64,000 nt of DNA from Pseudomonadota bacterium (GCA_021808195.1 JAKBCE010000012.1:29254-93253), one strand, 5' to 3'. Counted from the stretch's first letter, positions 8,988 to 18,481 are shown. The notes: generated by a model not told the origin, from the letters alone. A program made the numbers and translations.

Positions 8988-9616
8988 AGCTCGACTCCCG
9001 GTTGGGCGGCAATGCCCTTATCGAACGCGTGCTTCAGGGCGCGCATTTCCGTTACGGTGTCGGCCAATTCCATCAACTCCGGCGGTGCTCCACGGCCAGT
9101 GAGGACGACATGCTGCATTGCCGGCCTTTCTCGCAATGCATTGATGACTTGGGAAGCTTCGAGATACCGATAGCGCAAGGCAATATTGATCTCATCGAGG
9201 ACTACAAGTCCGAGAGCGGGGTCGCGCAGCATTGCCTGCGAGACGCTCCATGCGGCTTGTGCTGCCCGCTCATCTTGCGCACGGTCTTGGGTCTCCCACG
9301 TGAAACCTTCGCCCATTACATGGAAAATGACGTGCGGGATACGTCGGAAGAACAACGCTTCGCCGGTAGGATAGCGACCCTTGATGAACTGGACGACGCC
9401 AACGTTCATGTCGTGACCGAGAGCTCGGGCAACCATTCCAAAGGCGGATGAGCTCTTGCCCTTGCCGTTTCCAGTGAGGACTAGAATGACGCCACGATGC
9501 TCAGTAGCGGAGGCTATGCGGGCATCGACGGCAGCCTTGCGCCGCTGCATGCGCTCCCGGTGACGCTGAGCGGAACCGTCCGAATCGGAGTTCTCTGGAG
9601 AGTCACGGTTTGGCAT
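8984..9616 (-). CDS. cobO: Cob(I)yrinic acid a,c-diamide adenosyltransferase (CobO/BtuR type)
   Basis: Transfers the adenosyl group of ATP to cob(I)alamin or precursors to form the Co-C bond. It has 210 residues with the family P-loop VLTGNGKGKSSSAFG at about residue 48, then VGVVQFIKGRYPTGE and VVLDEINIALRYRYLE. The N-terminus is charged and probably binds the corrin. It lies 152 bp downstream of btuB and overlaps bluB. The protein is called BtuR in enterics and CobO in pseudomonads. Confidence 0.94.
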   Translation of the reverse strand: MPNRDSPENSDSDGSAQRHRERMQRRKAAVDARIASATEHRGVILVLTGNGKGKSSSAFGMVARALGHDMNVGVVQFIKGRYPTGEALFFRRIPHVIFHVMGEGFTWETQDRAQDERAAQAAWSVSQAMLRDPALGLVVLDEINIALRYRYLEASQVINALRERPAMQHVVLTGRGAPPELMELADTVTEMRALKHAFDKGIAAQPGVEL

Positions 9617-9768
9617 ATCATTTCGCTCCAGTGATGCAAGCTGCTAATGAGGTGAATCGGGCGGACCGGCCGTCCCTGAAGTCGAGTCGGTTGCTTGTGA
9701 TTCCCGAGCCTTCCATGCGCCGGAATTCGCAGATTTGGTTGTCGGTTCGGCGCACTTTCTGCATACCG

Positions 9769-11610
9769 TCATCGAGCCGTGGACGGCGTGTAGCGAAGTG
9801 TCAGGTAGGCGCTTCGATCAGGCTGATTGTAGTAAAGCGCCGTTTCATATCGGCGTCCCAGTGCATTGGCTAGGATCACTTGCAGTTGCCATCGGGGTCG
9901 AAACTGCCAGCCGGCGCGCAGATCGAGGGTCTCGTATCCGCCGAGTCGCTGGGTGTTCGCCGGATCCTCGAACCGTGGACCATCGGTGAACACTGTGGCG
10001 CCGACCTGAAAGGGACCATACGCTCTATCGAGATCAAGTCGTCCGGTGAAGCGGGCTATGCGCGGCAGCTGCTTGCCTGCATTGACGGCCGTATCGCGTG
10101 GATCGAGTGAAGTCACTTGTAGTTGTACACGCCATCCGGCGAGTATGGTTGATAACTGAGCTTCGAGGCCGCGGATGCGGGCTTTCCCCACGTTGGCGGC
10201 GGTGAACGTCAATGGATCGTACTCGATGAGATTGACAATTCGTGTCTCATAAGCATTGAGCTTCCAAGTTAGCCGGTTCGCAGTTCCGGTCAAACCAAGC
10301 TCCACGCTATGCGAGGTTTCGGGACGCAGCGTGGGATCCCCGTAGAATGGGAAATATAGGTCATTGAATGTAGGAGCTTTAAAAGCAGTGCCGTAGGCGG
10401 CTGTCAAACGAATCGCATGAGTGATTTGGTAGGCGCCCTGTATTGACCATGTGTCATGATTTCCGAACTGCTGGTTGTGGTCATGTCGACCGGACAATTG
10501 CAGTTCTGCGCGTCCCCAGAGCCATTGATACAGGGCGAATTCACCGGCGTCATAGCGAGTATGGATCGCGTAATTGGTGTCGCTTGAAACGCTGTCGTGC
10601 TCGTAATCGACGCCAAGAATTAATTGCTGGCGGGCCCAAAGCGCGAAACGATTGATCCAGGAAGCGGTGTTCCGAGTCGAATCGAAATAGCCGTCCGGTT
10701 CGCCGTTGAAATATTCTTCAGTGAGGTCCTTACTCTGTCCGAGCGCAATTGATGTCCGTAATGGTTGAAGTGGCGTGGCGGTGATGGTTGCACCGAGAAC
10801 CTGCTGAGCCACTCGAGATTCATCCCCACTATAGATATTGCCGTCATATCGCGTGTCGCCCTCCGTGCGTAGAAAATCGAGGGTTGCAGTCGCCCCACGC
10901 AAGCGATAGCCGCCGCTGAATGCGGCCGAGCCGCTCCAATAGCCCTGCTGCGGCGTGGGCGTGTAGCAGGAAGCGGTGGGTGGGGCGCCCGTGGCGCAAA
11001 TCGTGATGCCATGAGTGTAAATGCCGCTCAGACTCGCGTTGTACCATCCGTGGCGTATGCTTCCGGACTCTCCGAGTTCGAGGCGGTAGGTACCGTGACT
11101 GCCCGCACTCGTCATGAAGCTCGGTACTGCCCGTGCACCTGGGGCGCCGTGACGAGTGAAGATCTCTATGACTCCGCCGATTGCACCGGAGCCGTATAGA
11201 CTCGAGTACGGCCCGCGAACGATTACGATGCGCTCGATCTGGCTGACGGGAAATTGCTCCCAAGCCGGGGTGCCTGTGGTTGCCGAGCCCACTTTTACGC
11301 CATCGATGAGCACTAGCACCTGATCGGCGCCTGTTCCGCGCAAGTATACGGACGTGCTTTTGCCGAGACCGCCGTCATTGGCGAGGGATATACCGGCAAT
11401 CCCATTCAACAAGTCAGCAACCGAGCGAGGCTGAAGACGCTCGATGTCGGCGCGGGTAATGATCGTTACCGATGCAATGGTTGTGCGCAGGGGCTCTGGA
11501 GTGCGCGCGGTGGTAACAATGACCTGACTGAGAGGAGATACGCCTGGCTGCGCGAAGGCTGCCAGAGGGAAAGTCGCGAGCGACATTGCCGCGGCACGAA
11601 AAAATTTCAC
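9769..11610 (-). CDS. btuB: TonB-dependent vitamin B12 receptor
   Basis: Outer-membrane cobalamin importer energised by TonB. The 613-residue protein begins with a signal peptide (to about residue 20), then a short TonB-box-like region (SQVIVTTARTPE), a plug domain (SVADLLNGIAGISL, LRGTGADQVLVLIDGVKVG, QIERIVIVRGPYSSLYGSGAIGG), and a beta-barrel ending in LTLRYTPSTAR. The GTG start at 11610 has AGGAG eight bases upstream (11618-11622). A cobalamin riboswitch precedes it, which fixes the substrate class better than sequence alone. No BtuF/C/D transporter is in the window. Confidence 0.93.
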   Translation of the reverse strand: MKFFRAAAMSLATFPLAAFAQPGVSPLSQVIVTTARTPEPLRTTIASVTIITRADIERLQPRSVADLLNGIAGISLANDGGLGKSTSVYLRGTGADQVLVLIDGVKVGSATTGTPAWEQFPVSQIERIVIVRGPYSSLYGSGAIGGVIEIFTRHGAPGARAVPSFMTSAGSHGTYRLELGESGSIRHGWYNASLSGIYTHGITICATGAPPTASCYTPTPQQGYWSGSAAFSGGYRLRGATATLDFLRTEGDTRYDGNIYSGDESRVAQQVLGATITATPLQPLRTSIALGQSKDLTEEYFNGEPDGYFDSTRNTASWINRFALWARQQLILGVDYEHDSVSSDTNYAIHTRYDAGEFALYQWLWGRAELQLSGRHDHNQQFGNHDTWSIQGAYQITHAIRLTAAYGTAFKAPTFNDLYFPFYGDPTLRPETSHSVELGLTGTANRLTWKLNAYETRIVNLIEYDPLTFTAANVGKARIRGLEAQLSTILAGWRVQLQVTSLDPRDTAVNAGKQLPRIARFTGRLDLDRAYGPFQVGATVFTDGPRFEDPANTQRLGGYETLDLRAGWQFRPRWQLQVILANALGRRYETALYYNQPDRSAYLTLRYTPSTAR

Positions 11611-11624
11611 CCGTCCACTCCTGT

Positions 11625-11641
11625 GCGCACGCCACGTGCGC
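11625..11641 (-). promoter_or_regulatory. Hairpin abutting the btuB Shine-Dalgarno, candidate expression platform
   Basis: Perfect inverted repeat GCGCACG-TGG-CGTGCGC, a 7-bp stem with a 3-nt loop, ending 2 nt before the btuB AGGAG. Together with the upstream aptamer it may form part of the translation-control platform. This is inference from position; no T-run suggests termination. Confidence 0.5.
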
Positions 11642-11740
11642 TGGGGTTATTGCGGAGCGGCAGGAGTCGAGTGGACAGAGAGCTGCGGCAGCTATATCTC
11701 CGCAGACGGTCTGACGTCGCCCAACGCGAGTCGCCCTGTA

Positions 11741-11925
11741 CGTGTCTTAGGCCGGTCTCCGGACTTGCGAGTGGACCTTAGGTCCGAGAGACCGCACCTT
11801 CCCGTGCCAGTGGCACAGTGGCTTCTGCGGTCTCGGGCTCGCTTACCGTTGCGTGGGCAGCGCCGGCTTTGCATTCTCATGACGAATGCGCACCGGCTTC
11901 CCGTTTCACCCCAGAGAATGGATTC
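11741..11925 (-). promoter_or_regulatory. Cobalamin riboswitch (adenosylcobalamin aptamer)
   Basis: Reading the minus strand, the conserved blocks occur in order: CGGGAAGCCGGTG, then GCTGCCCACGCAACGGTAAG, then GAAGCCACTG, then a GGGAAGGTGCGG segment, and finally the B12 box AAGTCCGGAGACCGGCC at about 11750-11767. This is the canonical class-I cobalamin aptamer. It ends about 130 nt before the btuB start and should repress btuB, and perhaps the whole downstream locus, when adenosylcobalamin is plentiful. Outer boundaries are approximate. Confidence 0.93.
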
Positions 11926-12282
11926 CCTGGGACACCTGAGACGTGCGGGAGTCTACGCGGGCGAAAGTGCACGCGCAAGCGCGGGGTGGTCGTGGGTGCG
12001 CAATCCCGCGCTGCAGAGACTTTCTTTACCAGCGCAGACATTGGAGCGGGGATCAGAACTTATACCGCTGGTCATGTTTTGCGCGTTACGGGGATTTTGA
12101 CAGCCAGTAAACGGTGTTTAAGACTTAACGAGAAGCCATTCGGCGACGCCGGTCCTGTGCGACAGCGTTGCAAAAGGAGACAAAGCGCCAGGAAGTTCTC
12201 TTGTTTCCTTTGCAGCACCGGGGCCTTGGGATTTGTGGACGACGGCCGTTTAAAGCCGTGCGCTTTCCAGTTGGTGTCTGGC
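11926..12282. other. Intergenic region between the VIT1 gene and the riboswitch
   Basis: No gene seen on either strand. It must contain the promoter for the riboswitch-btuB transcript on the minus strand and the 3' end of the upstream iron-transporter message. A weak CGGC/GCCG inverted repeat near 12243-12260 lacks a T-run. No promoter motif is convincing enough to name. Confidence 0.5.
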
Positions 12283-13404
12283 TCAGCCCAAAGTTGTGCC
12301 GAAGAGTGTGCCGACACCATAGGTGACCGCGGCAGCCGCGCTACCCAGCACGAACTGGCGCACTGTCGAGTAGCCGACGGACCGGCCGTTGAACAGCGAT
12401 GAAAGTGCACCCATCGCCGCAAGGGCCACCGCGCTTGCCAGAATCGAAACCGGAATCCCAACTGTTCTGGGCAGGAACGCGAGTGGCAATACGGGTACGC
12501 ACGCGCCGAGTGCGAACAGGGAAAAGGACACGCCGGCCGCGGCCCACGGGTTGCCGCCGAGCTCACTCGGATCAATGCCGAGCTCCTCGCGCGCCAACGT
12601 ATCGAGCGCTGCCGGGCCACTTTGCATGATCTGCTCCGCGACGCGTTGCGCGTCCTCCTTCTGCAGGCCTTTGGCTTGATAAATGAGCGCCAGCTCGTGC
12701 CGCTCCGCCTCGGGAGTTTGCTCGATCTCCTGCTGTTCTTTTCCAAGCTGTGATCGTGCGAGATCGCGGGCATTAGTTACCGAGAGCCACTCCCCGAGAG
12801 CCATAGAGCATGCTCCGGCAATGAGCCCGGCGAGCCCGGTCAGCAGAATCGTGCGGGTGGCAGTTCCAGCTCCCGCCACGCCCATCATGAGGCAGAAATT
12901 GGAGACCAAGCCGTCGTTGGCTCCGAGTATCGCGGCCCGCAGGTTGTTGCCGGACAGGCCTCGGTGCCATGGTTCAGCCTTTCCGATATCGGTGCCGGGC
13001 CGCCACTCGGTTCCGGCGGCTGCTGCAATCACGGCGGCATGTCCACGCTCTTCAGCCGCAAGCGCGGCGGCGTCCTTCTGGCCGGAATACTTCGTGCGAT
13101 CGGCGAACTCGGCTGTTGCGATGGTCGGCAGAACGAAGGCGGGTCCGAAGTATCGGGCGAGACGCCCGAGAACTCTGGTCCGAAAACTTGGTGTGAACGA
13201 GCGAGGTGCGGCTCCGGCGGCGATCAGCTTCTGCCGCCAGATCTCGGCGTGGGCGGCCTCAGCCCTGGAGAGCTGAGCGAAAAGATCCTTTCGCACAGGG
13301 TCCCGCTCCGCATCGGACAACGCCGCATAAAGAGCGGCGCCATCGAGCTCGTCTTTGAGATTGGCTGCAAAGCGCGCGATTTCGTCTTCATTTTTCGGCA
13401 GCAT
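12283..13404 (-). CDS. Rubrerythrin-VIT1/CCC1 fusion iron transporter (MbfA-like)
   Basis: A 373-residue inner-membrane protein with an N-terminal rubrerythrin/ferritin-like helical bundle (about 1-140) carrying di-iron-type carboxylate and histidine residues (ELDGAALYAAL, RAEAAHAEIW, AEFADRTKYSG, AEERGHAAVI). A C-terminal VIT1/CCC1 domain follows (NLRAAILGANDGLVSNFCLMMGVAGA, then TM segments and an amphipathic EIEQTPEAERHEL stretch). Known relatives such as MbfA export iron under iron or peroxide stress. The ATG at 13404 (MLPKNEDE) is preferred over an upstream in-frame start because the rubrerythrin domain begins there. It is a single gene, not obviously in an operon. Confidence 0.87.
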   Translation of the reverse strand: MLPKNEDEIARFAANLKDELDGAALYAALSDAERDPVRKDLFAQLSRAEAAHAEIWRQKLIAAGAAPRSFTPSFRTRVLGRLARYFGPAFVLPTIATAEFADRTKYSGQKDAAALAAEERGHAAVIAAAAGTEWRPGTDIGKAEPWHRGLSGNNLRAAILGANDGLVSNFCLMMGVAGAGTATRTILLTGLAGLIAGACSMALGEWLSVTNARDLARSQLGKEQQEIEQTPEAERHELALIYQAKGLQKEDAQRVAEQIMQSGPAALDTLAREELGIDPSELGGNPWAAAGVSFSLFALGACVPVLPLAFLPRTVGIPVSILASAVALAAMGALSSLFNGRSVGYSTVRQFVLGSAAAAVTYGVGTLFGTTLG

Positions 13405-13795
13405 AAAGGCGCTCCTACAGAGGTACGCGGGGGTAGGCCACACATGCCGGGCATGGTGCCACGCATGCGGCGGCATATCTCACGGCGATCTCGACGTGTG
13501 AATTCAGGATCTCGACGTTAGGAACCTCTCAATACGACCGCGATTCGGCACGGCTCTCGCTCGCTTCTCGCAAAGCTGGATCTGGCGCATTTGAGATCAG
13601 CCGCAATCCGCGTCCCGGAGGGCGAGAAGCCATGGTACTGGGAATCTTTCTGATGATGCGGCGTGACACTCTGGTGGTATAAGTTAGTGAAATGGAGGGC
13701 CCCTGCGCTGCGCCGATGCGTCCGGCGTGCCGGATCGCATCGGCGCTGTTGTTCGGTGGTCCACGCGCTCAATCAGGAAAGTCAGGTTCCATCGG
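13405..13795. other. Intergenic region, no gene seen
   Basis: About 390 bp between two minus-strand genes. Short open frames have no recognisable protein features. It should hold the promoter of the rubrerythrin-VIT1 gene near 13410-13500, but no Fur box or clear promoter was recognised. Confidence 0.4.
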
Positions 13796-14443
13796 CTAAG
13801 AGCGCTGCCCCGTCGCGAGAAAGATCGGATACTGACGTGTATCGCCATCACGATCCTTCGCAACGGTATGAGCCGTGCGGCTGCTCACCGAAGTGAAACC
13901 CGCCGAGCGTAGCCAGCCCTCGATTGTTCGGCGCTCGAATCCGTGGTGTGCGACCCCGGGCACGTCGGGCGGATGAAAGCTGCCGTCTTCTGCGTCCAGA
14001 TCGGCGAGGGCGATCCAGCCACCAGGCGCGAGCATGGAGTAAAATATTTTGATCAGCGCAGGAACATCCGGGATGTGATGCATGGCCATGCTGCTGAAGA
14101 TGAGGTCGAAGCGCTCAGCTGGAGGCGGGTTCGTGGTCAGGTCTAGTACTCGGGTCTCGACCTTGTCGAGACCCGATGCAGCAGCTTTTTCGCTGAGGAC
14201 ATTCAGCATGCCGGGCGATAGATCAGTCTCCAGCACGTGCTCCACGTAAGGTAGCAGGCGCAGGCCGACCAAGCCGGTGCCGCAACCGTACTCAAGCGCG
14301 TGCCAATGTGATTGGAGGGGGACCGCAGCAATAATGGATCCCGCTACAGCATTAGCCATGTTGCTGCGCATTGGATTTTCATCCCACTGGGCCGCGATGG
14401 CATCGAATCGAGAACGATTTTCATTCTGAACTTGGCTGCTCAT
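13796..14443 (-). CDS. Class I SAM-dependent methyltransferase
   Basis: A cytosolic methyltransferase of about 215 residues with a Rossmann fold. Motif I is ALEYGCGTGLVGLRL, followed by the acidic loop LETDLSPGML, then the post-motif region FDLIFSSMAMHHIPD and LAPGGWIALADLD. The C-terminal RRTIEGWLRSAGF segment is typical of UbiE/tellurite-type methyltransferases. The substrate is unknown. The start is uncertain: ATG at 14443 (MSSQVQNEN) fits the family, while ATG at 14455 and a TTG at 14476 are also in frame. No strong ribosome binding site separates these choices. Confidence 0.8.
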   Translation of the reverse strand: MSSQVQNENRSRFDAIAAQWDENPMRSNMANAVAGSIIAAVPLQSHWHALEYGCGTGLVGLRLLPYVEHVLETDLSPGMLNVLSEKAAASGLDKVETRVLDLTTNPPPAERFDLIFSSMAMHHIPDVPALIKIFYSMLAPGGWIALADLDAEDGSFHPPDVPGVAHHGFERRTIEGWLRSAGFTSVSSRTAHTVAKDRDGDTRQYPIFLATGQRS

Positions 14444-15653
14444 AAGAAGTGGCATCCATGTGGAGGAAACTGTCAAAGGTACCGGGTGAGTGGCATGGAC
14501 ACAATCTCGTTCCGTCTTTGGGATACCGGCGCCGAGGAAGCCGGACGCCGTCGGTAAATCTCAGAGAAGTCTTTCGGCAGCACAGGAAGTATCAATACGC
14601 GCTTGCCGCAAGGAGCATGTATTGAGTTTCCAAAATGGGGCGTAAAAGGCATTAATAAACAAGGCATTGAAACATTCTTCGATTAGGGTGATTCATCTGA
14701 GAAATGGTCCGGTGCGGGAGCAGAGTTTCAGCGGAAATCTCCGCTCCAGGGCCTTTGCGGCGAGCATGCAGCGGAATCGGTTACGCGGGTGAACCGTATC
14801 GGTTGGTCACCTGTTGGCTCGCATGCGGAGAAGTTGCGGTACAAGTAACCGCCAGATGGCGCGAGCGAGTCACGCAGGGGTCTGGGCAAAAGCTCCGGGC
14901 GATATACCCCGTAGCGGTCAGTTTCGGGGCGGGTGATAGACGTGCATGCTAAGGCCATGCGGTTATCACAGCCGAAGCTCCGGAGTCATTCCGGCGGGGA
15001 AGTTTGCGCGAGCGGCTTCAGAGGCCGTACCAACGCGCGGCGCTCAAGGTGAAATTTTGTCATGGAATGGGCAAGTTTGCGTCGTCATGGCCTGGACTTG
15101 TGTCGATCAATCGGGACATCGTGGCAATTCGAATATGTATCCGCTACAGGAGTCATTCTGCGTACATCAAAATGGGACCAGTCTGATTGCTTATAGGTAG
15201 AAGAGCGATTTCTTAGGTGCAGGTCTCGCGGATACTGAGGATTGCGCTTTGCCGGTAACAGCCGCTGTTGTCCTGCGTGCGCAGCTCGGAGATGCAATTG
15301 CGTTCCGGTTGGGAAAGCGAGCTTCTGCGGATTCAGTAAACGCGTGACTTCCGGAATCCCAGCCGTACTTGAGCGATGGTGACGGTCGGCCCGCGGCCGA
15401 GCGTGGACTTGATGAATGCGCGCGCGGACATGCAATCCCGCCGGGTGCGGCTTGCGGAAGACCTCCTGGAAGCAGGGGACGGTCGGCGATGCGACAGAAT
15501 CCGCCCCGGCAGTTACACAGGTGGAACGGTGACCGGAGGCGTCGGCCTGTCGCGGCGACGGACTGGGGATCGATAACCCCATGATTCTGAAATCACCGCA
15601 CGCGCCACTTTCCGTTGACCAGAGTGGAGTATTGCGCGCTGCTGACCGATACG
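14444..15653. other. Large gene-poor interval upstream of the efflux operon
   Basis: About 1.2 kb with no frame I can support. The longest minus-strand open frame (15085-15735) is rich in Arg, His and Ser and has no domain pattern. A-T richness around 14640-14700 and an uneven composition suggest decayed or intergenic DNA. No RNA gene was recognised. Confidence 0.45.
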
Positions 15654-15665
15654 TTAGCATGCTAA
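15654..15665. promoter_or_regulatory. MarR-like palindromic operator upstream of the NodT-MFP-RND operon
   Basis: TTAGCATGCTAA is a perfect 12-bp palindrome 172 bp before the efflux operon start. MarR-family dimers often bind TTAGC-type inverted repeats, and a MarR gene closes this operon, so this is a good operator candidate. The binder is inferred. Confidence 0.55.
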
Positions 15666-15836
15666 GCAATAGTCGCCCGCAAGACGACGACTGGCATCCG
15701 TGAAAGGGAGTGTCACGATTCGACTTGCCACGCATGTGCGGCAGTTGCGTTCATTGTGCTAAGGATGCACCCAAATTACCGTTATCCAAAAGTGGTCCGC
15801 ACGCGCGGTGTTCAGCAGCAATGCACAGGAGTTCGC

Positions 15837-17357
15837 ATGACACGAAGACTCGCTGCGCTTTGGGCAGGTGCCTGCGCGGGCCTGCTGAGCCTCGCTGGCT
15901 GTTCCTTCGCGCCCCGGTATTCTCTGCCTGCGGTGCGTACGAAGTCGTACACGCACGCGCCGTCGCCGCACGCCACCGTGAGCGCGATCGGTCCAGCCGG
16001 GCAGGCCCAGCAGTTCGACTATGGGGCTTCTCCGGCCGACGACTGGTGGCGCCAGTTCCATTCGCCCCAAATCGACTCCCTCATTAGTCAGGCGCTGGCG
16101 AACAACCCCGGGCTGGTACAGGAACAGGCAAAGTTGCGGGAGGCGCAGGCCGCGATGGCCGCGGCTGCCGGCATATTTTACCCGCAGGTCAACGGAGATC
16201 TCAGCGCTGCACGTCAACGGACATCATCGGCCAGTTCCGGCGGATCCTTCCCCGGCCGCATCTACTCGCTGTACTCCGGCAGGCTCGCGGTCAGCTACTA
16301 CCCGGATTTCTTTGGCGTCAATCGCCTGGTTTTTAAGGGTGAAAAGGCCCTGGTCGACTACCAGCGCTACCAGCTCGAGGCGGCCCGTCTGACGCTGATC
16401 GGGAACGTTGCCTCCGCCGCTATCAGCGCCGCGTCGGTGCAAGCGCAGATTAAGGCGACTCGATCGATCATCGCCCATGAAAAGAACCTGTTGAACTTGA
16501 CCGAAACGCAATATCGTTTCGGTGCAGTGCCGTATTTGAGTGTGCTCACCCAGCGCAGCCAGGTGGCCTCCAGTGAGGCGAGCCTGCCGGCGCTGGAGCA
16601 GCAGCGGGCGGTCTATCGGCATGAGCTTGCGATCCTGGTTGGCGAACTGCCGGCGCAGTGGCGTGATCGCTCGCCGCGCTTAAGCGCAGTGCGCCTGCCC
16701 GTGCGGATTCCAGTGAGTTTGCCATCGACGTTGCTGCGCCAGCGGCCGGACATCCGTGCTGCAGAAGCGCAGCTGCGTTACGCAGACGTGGAGATCGGCG
16801 TCGCGAAAGCCCGGATGTATCCGGCCGTGACACTGACCGCGCAGTTTGGCCAGGAGAGCACTGCGCCGGGTGCGTTCTTGCACGCTGCCAGCAACATCTG
16901 GAGCATTGCGGGCGATCTGGCCATGCCAATCTTCGCCGGCGGCACGCTCGAGGCGCAGAAACGCGAAGCGGTTGCGTCCTACGAGGCGACATTTTCGGCG
17001 TACCGGCAGACAGTGCTCGGGGCCTTCCAGCAGGTGGCTAACGCCCTGCGGGCGCTCGAGCATGATGCCCAGACGCTGCGGGCAGAGGAGCATGCGCTCG
17101 CGGCGAACCGCGCGGCCCTGCAGGTGGCCGAGACCAGCTATCGGGACGGTGCGGTTGATTACCTCTCGCTGTTGACCGCTGAGGTCCAATACAACAATGC
17201 ACGATTGAGCTACATCAAAGCGCAATCGCAGCGCTATCTTGACACCGTGAGCCTGTTCGTCGCGCTAGGGGGGAGCTGGACGGGGCAATTGCCGGCCGCT
17301 CAGCCGCACCCGGCGGCGTACTCCAGAGGAACATCCAGAATGGCTGAGGAGAATTGA
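15837..17357 (+). CDS. NodT/OprM-family outer-membrane efflux lipoprotein
   Basis: Outer-membrane channel of a tripartite exporter. The 506-residue protein has a lipoprotein signal ending in the lipobox SLAGC (Cys near residue 21), two TolC-type repeats rich in long helices, the PADDWWRQFHSPQIDSLI entry motif, and the RQRPDIRAAEAQLRYADVEIGVAKA segment of the second repeat. The ATG at 15837 has AGGAG six bases upstream and fits the signal peptide; an earlier in-frame ATG at 15756 would hide it. It is followed after 3 bp by the adaptor gene. The substrates are probably hydrophobic drugs or solvents, which is not decidable here. Confidence 0.93.
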   Translation: MTRRLAALWAGACAGLLSLAGCSFAPRYSLPAVRTKSYTHAPSPHATVSAIGPAGQAQQFDYGASPADDWWRQFHSPQIDSLISQALANNPGLVQEQAKLREAQAAMAAAAGIFYPQVNGDLSAARQRTSSASSGGSFPGRIYSLYSGRLAVSYYPDFFGVNRLVFKGEKALVDYQRYQLEAARLTLIGNVASAAISAASVQAQIKATRSIIAHEKNLLNLTETQYRFGAVPYLSVLTQRSQVASSEASLPALEQQRAVYRHELAILVGELPAQWRDRSPRLSAVRLPVRIPVSLPSTLLRQRPDIRAAEAQLRYADVEIGVAKARMYPAVTLTAQFGQESTAPGAFLHAASNIWSIAGDLAMPIFAGGTLEAQKREAVASYEATFSAYRQTVLGAFQQVANALRALEHDAQTLRAEEHALAANRAALQVAETSYRDGAVDYLSLLTAEVQYNNARLSYIKAQSQRYLDTVSLFVALGGSWTGQLPAAQPHPAAYSRGTSRMAEEN

Positions 17358-17360
17358 CCG

Positions 17361-18464
17361 ATGGCGAACCCCGAGCGGCGCATCATATTGCGCACAGTGC
17401 TCATCGTCGCGGTGGCGATTGCAGTAATCGGCGGCATCAAGCTGTGGCGGGAGCACGCCGCGCGCGCAGCCGAAGCGCACCACGGTCCATACGAGGTGAG
17501 CGTCTCGGCGGCACCGGTGGTCGAGGTGTCGTGGCGGTCGGAAATCCACACGGTCGCGAGCCTTGTGGCCACCTCCGGTGTCAATCTCACCCCACAGCTG
17601 TCCGGCCAGGTTACCGGCATTTATTTCCATTCGGGCGAGCACGTGCACAAGGGCCAGCGGCTTGTGCAGCTCGATGACTCGAACCAACTGGCAATACTGG
17701 CGCAAGATCGTGCCAACGAGGCGCTCGCCCGCATCAATTTTCAACGGGCACAGCACCTGTATGCCGCTCGTGCCACCAGCCTTGCGGCACTGGATACCGC
17801 TAAAGCCGATGAGCAGAGCGCCAAGGCGGCAGTCGCGAACGTGCGTGCCACGCTTGCCAAGCTGGCCGTGAGCGCCCCGTTTTCCGGCTGGATGGGAGTG
17901 CGCCAGATCAGTCTAGGACAGTATCTTTCGCCCGGTACGGAGATCGCCGCACTCAATGTGTGGAATCCGCTGCGGGCCGAGTTCACGGTGCCGCAAGGTC
18001 AGAGCGGCCTGGTCCATCCCGGTCAGAAGGTCGACCTCGCGGTTGACGCCTTTCCGGGAGTGCATTTTCAGGGGCAGGTCAGGGCGATCAATTCCCAGAT
18101 CAATCCCAATACCCGCAACGTGACGGTTGAGGCTATCGTCCGAAATCCGAAGATGCGCCTGCGCCCCGGCATGTTCGGCGAGGCGACGATCCTGGTGGGC
18201 GCCGCGCACACGCGCCTGGCCGTGCCGACGGTGGCGGTCACCTACAGCACGTTCGGGGATTACGTGTACGTCATCAAGACGCACAAGACGGGTGCAAATC
18301 AAATGCAGGTGGCGGTGGCCACGCCCATTAAGACGGGGCGGTCGCGCGGCTCGCTCACGGAAGTTCTTTCGGGTCTGCATGCTGGAGAGCGTGTGGTGAC
18401 AGCCGGCCAGATCAAGCTGCGCAACGGCACGCCCGTCGTGATTCATCGGCGCAGCGCGCACTGA
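17361..18464 (+). CDS. RND efflux periplasmic adaptor (membrane fusion protein)
   Basis: HlyD/AcrA-type adaptor linking the RND pump to the NodT channel. The 367-residue protein has an N-terminal membrane anchor at about 9-27, the first lipoyl half (LSGQVTGIYFHSGEHVHKGQ), a helical hairpin of about 80 residues, the second lipoyl half (VSAPFSGWMGVRQISLGQYLSPG), a beta-barrel and a membrane-proximal domain. The gene sits 3 bp after the outer-membrane gene and 17 bp before the pump gene, so all three are one operon. Confidence 0.93.
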   Translation: MANPERRIILRTVLIVAVAIAVIGGIKLWREHAARAAEAHHGPYEVSVSAAPVVEVSWRSEIHTVASLVATSGVNLTPQLSGQVTGIYFHSGEHVHKGQRLVQLDDSNQLAILAQDRANEALARINFQRAQHLYAARATSLAALDTAKADEQSAKAAVANVRATLAKLAVSAPFSGWMGVRQISLGQYLSPGTEIAALNVWNPLRAEFTVPQGQSGLVHPGQKVDLAVDAFPGVHFQGQVRAINSQINPNTRNVTVEAIVRNPKMRLRPGMFGEATILVGAAHTRLAVPTVAVTYSTFGDYVYVIKTHKTGANQMQVAVATPIKTGRSRGSLTEVLSGLHAGERVVTAGQIKLRNGTPVVIHRRSAH

Positions 18465-18481
18465 TAACCAAGGACAGCGCG

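Noticed and set aside
15085..15735. A 216-residue minus-strand frame upstream of the efflux operon
   Set aside because: No domain, poor start context, Arg/His/Ser-rich; overlaps the operator and promoter region of the efflux operon.
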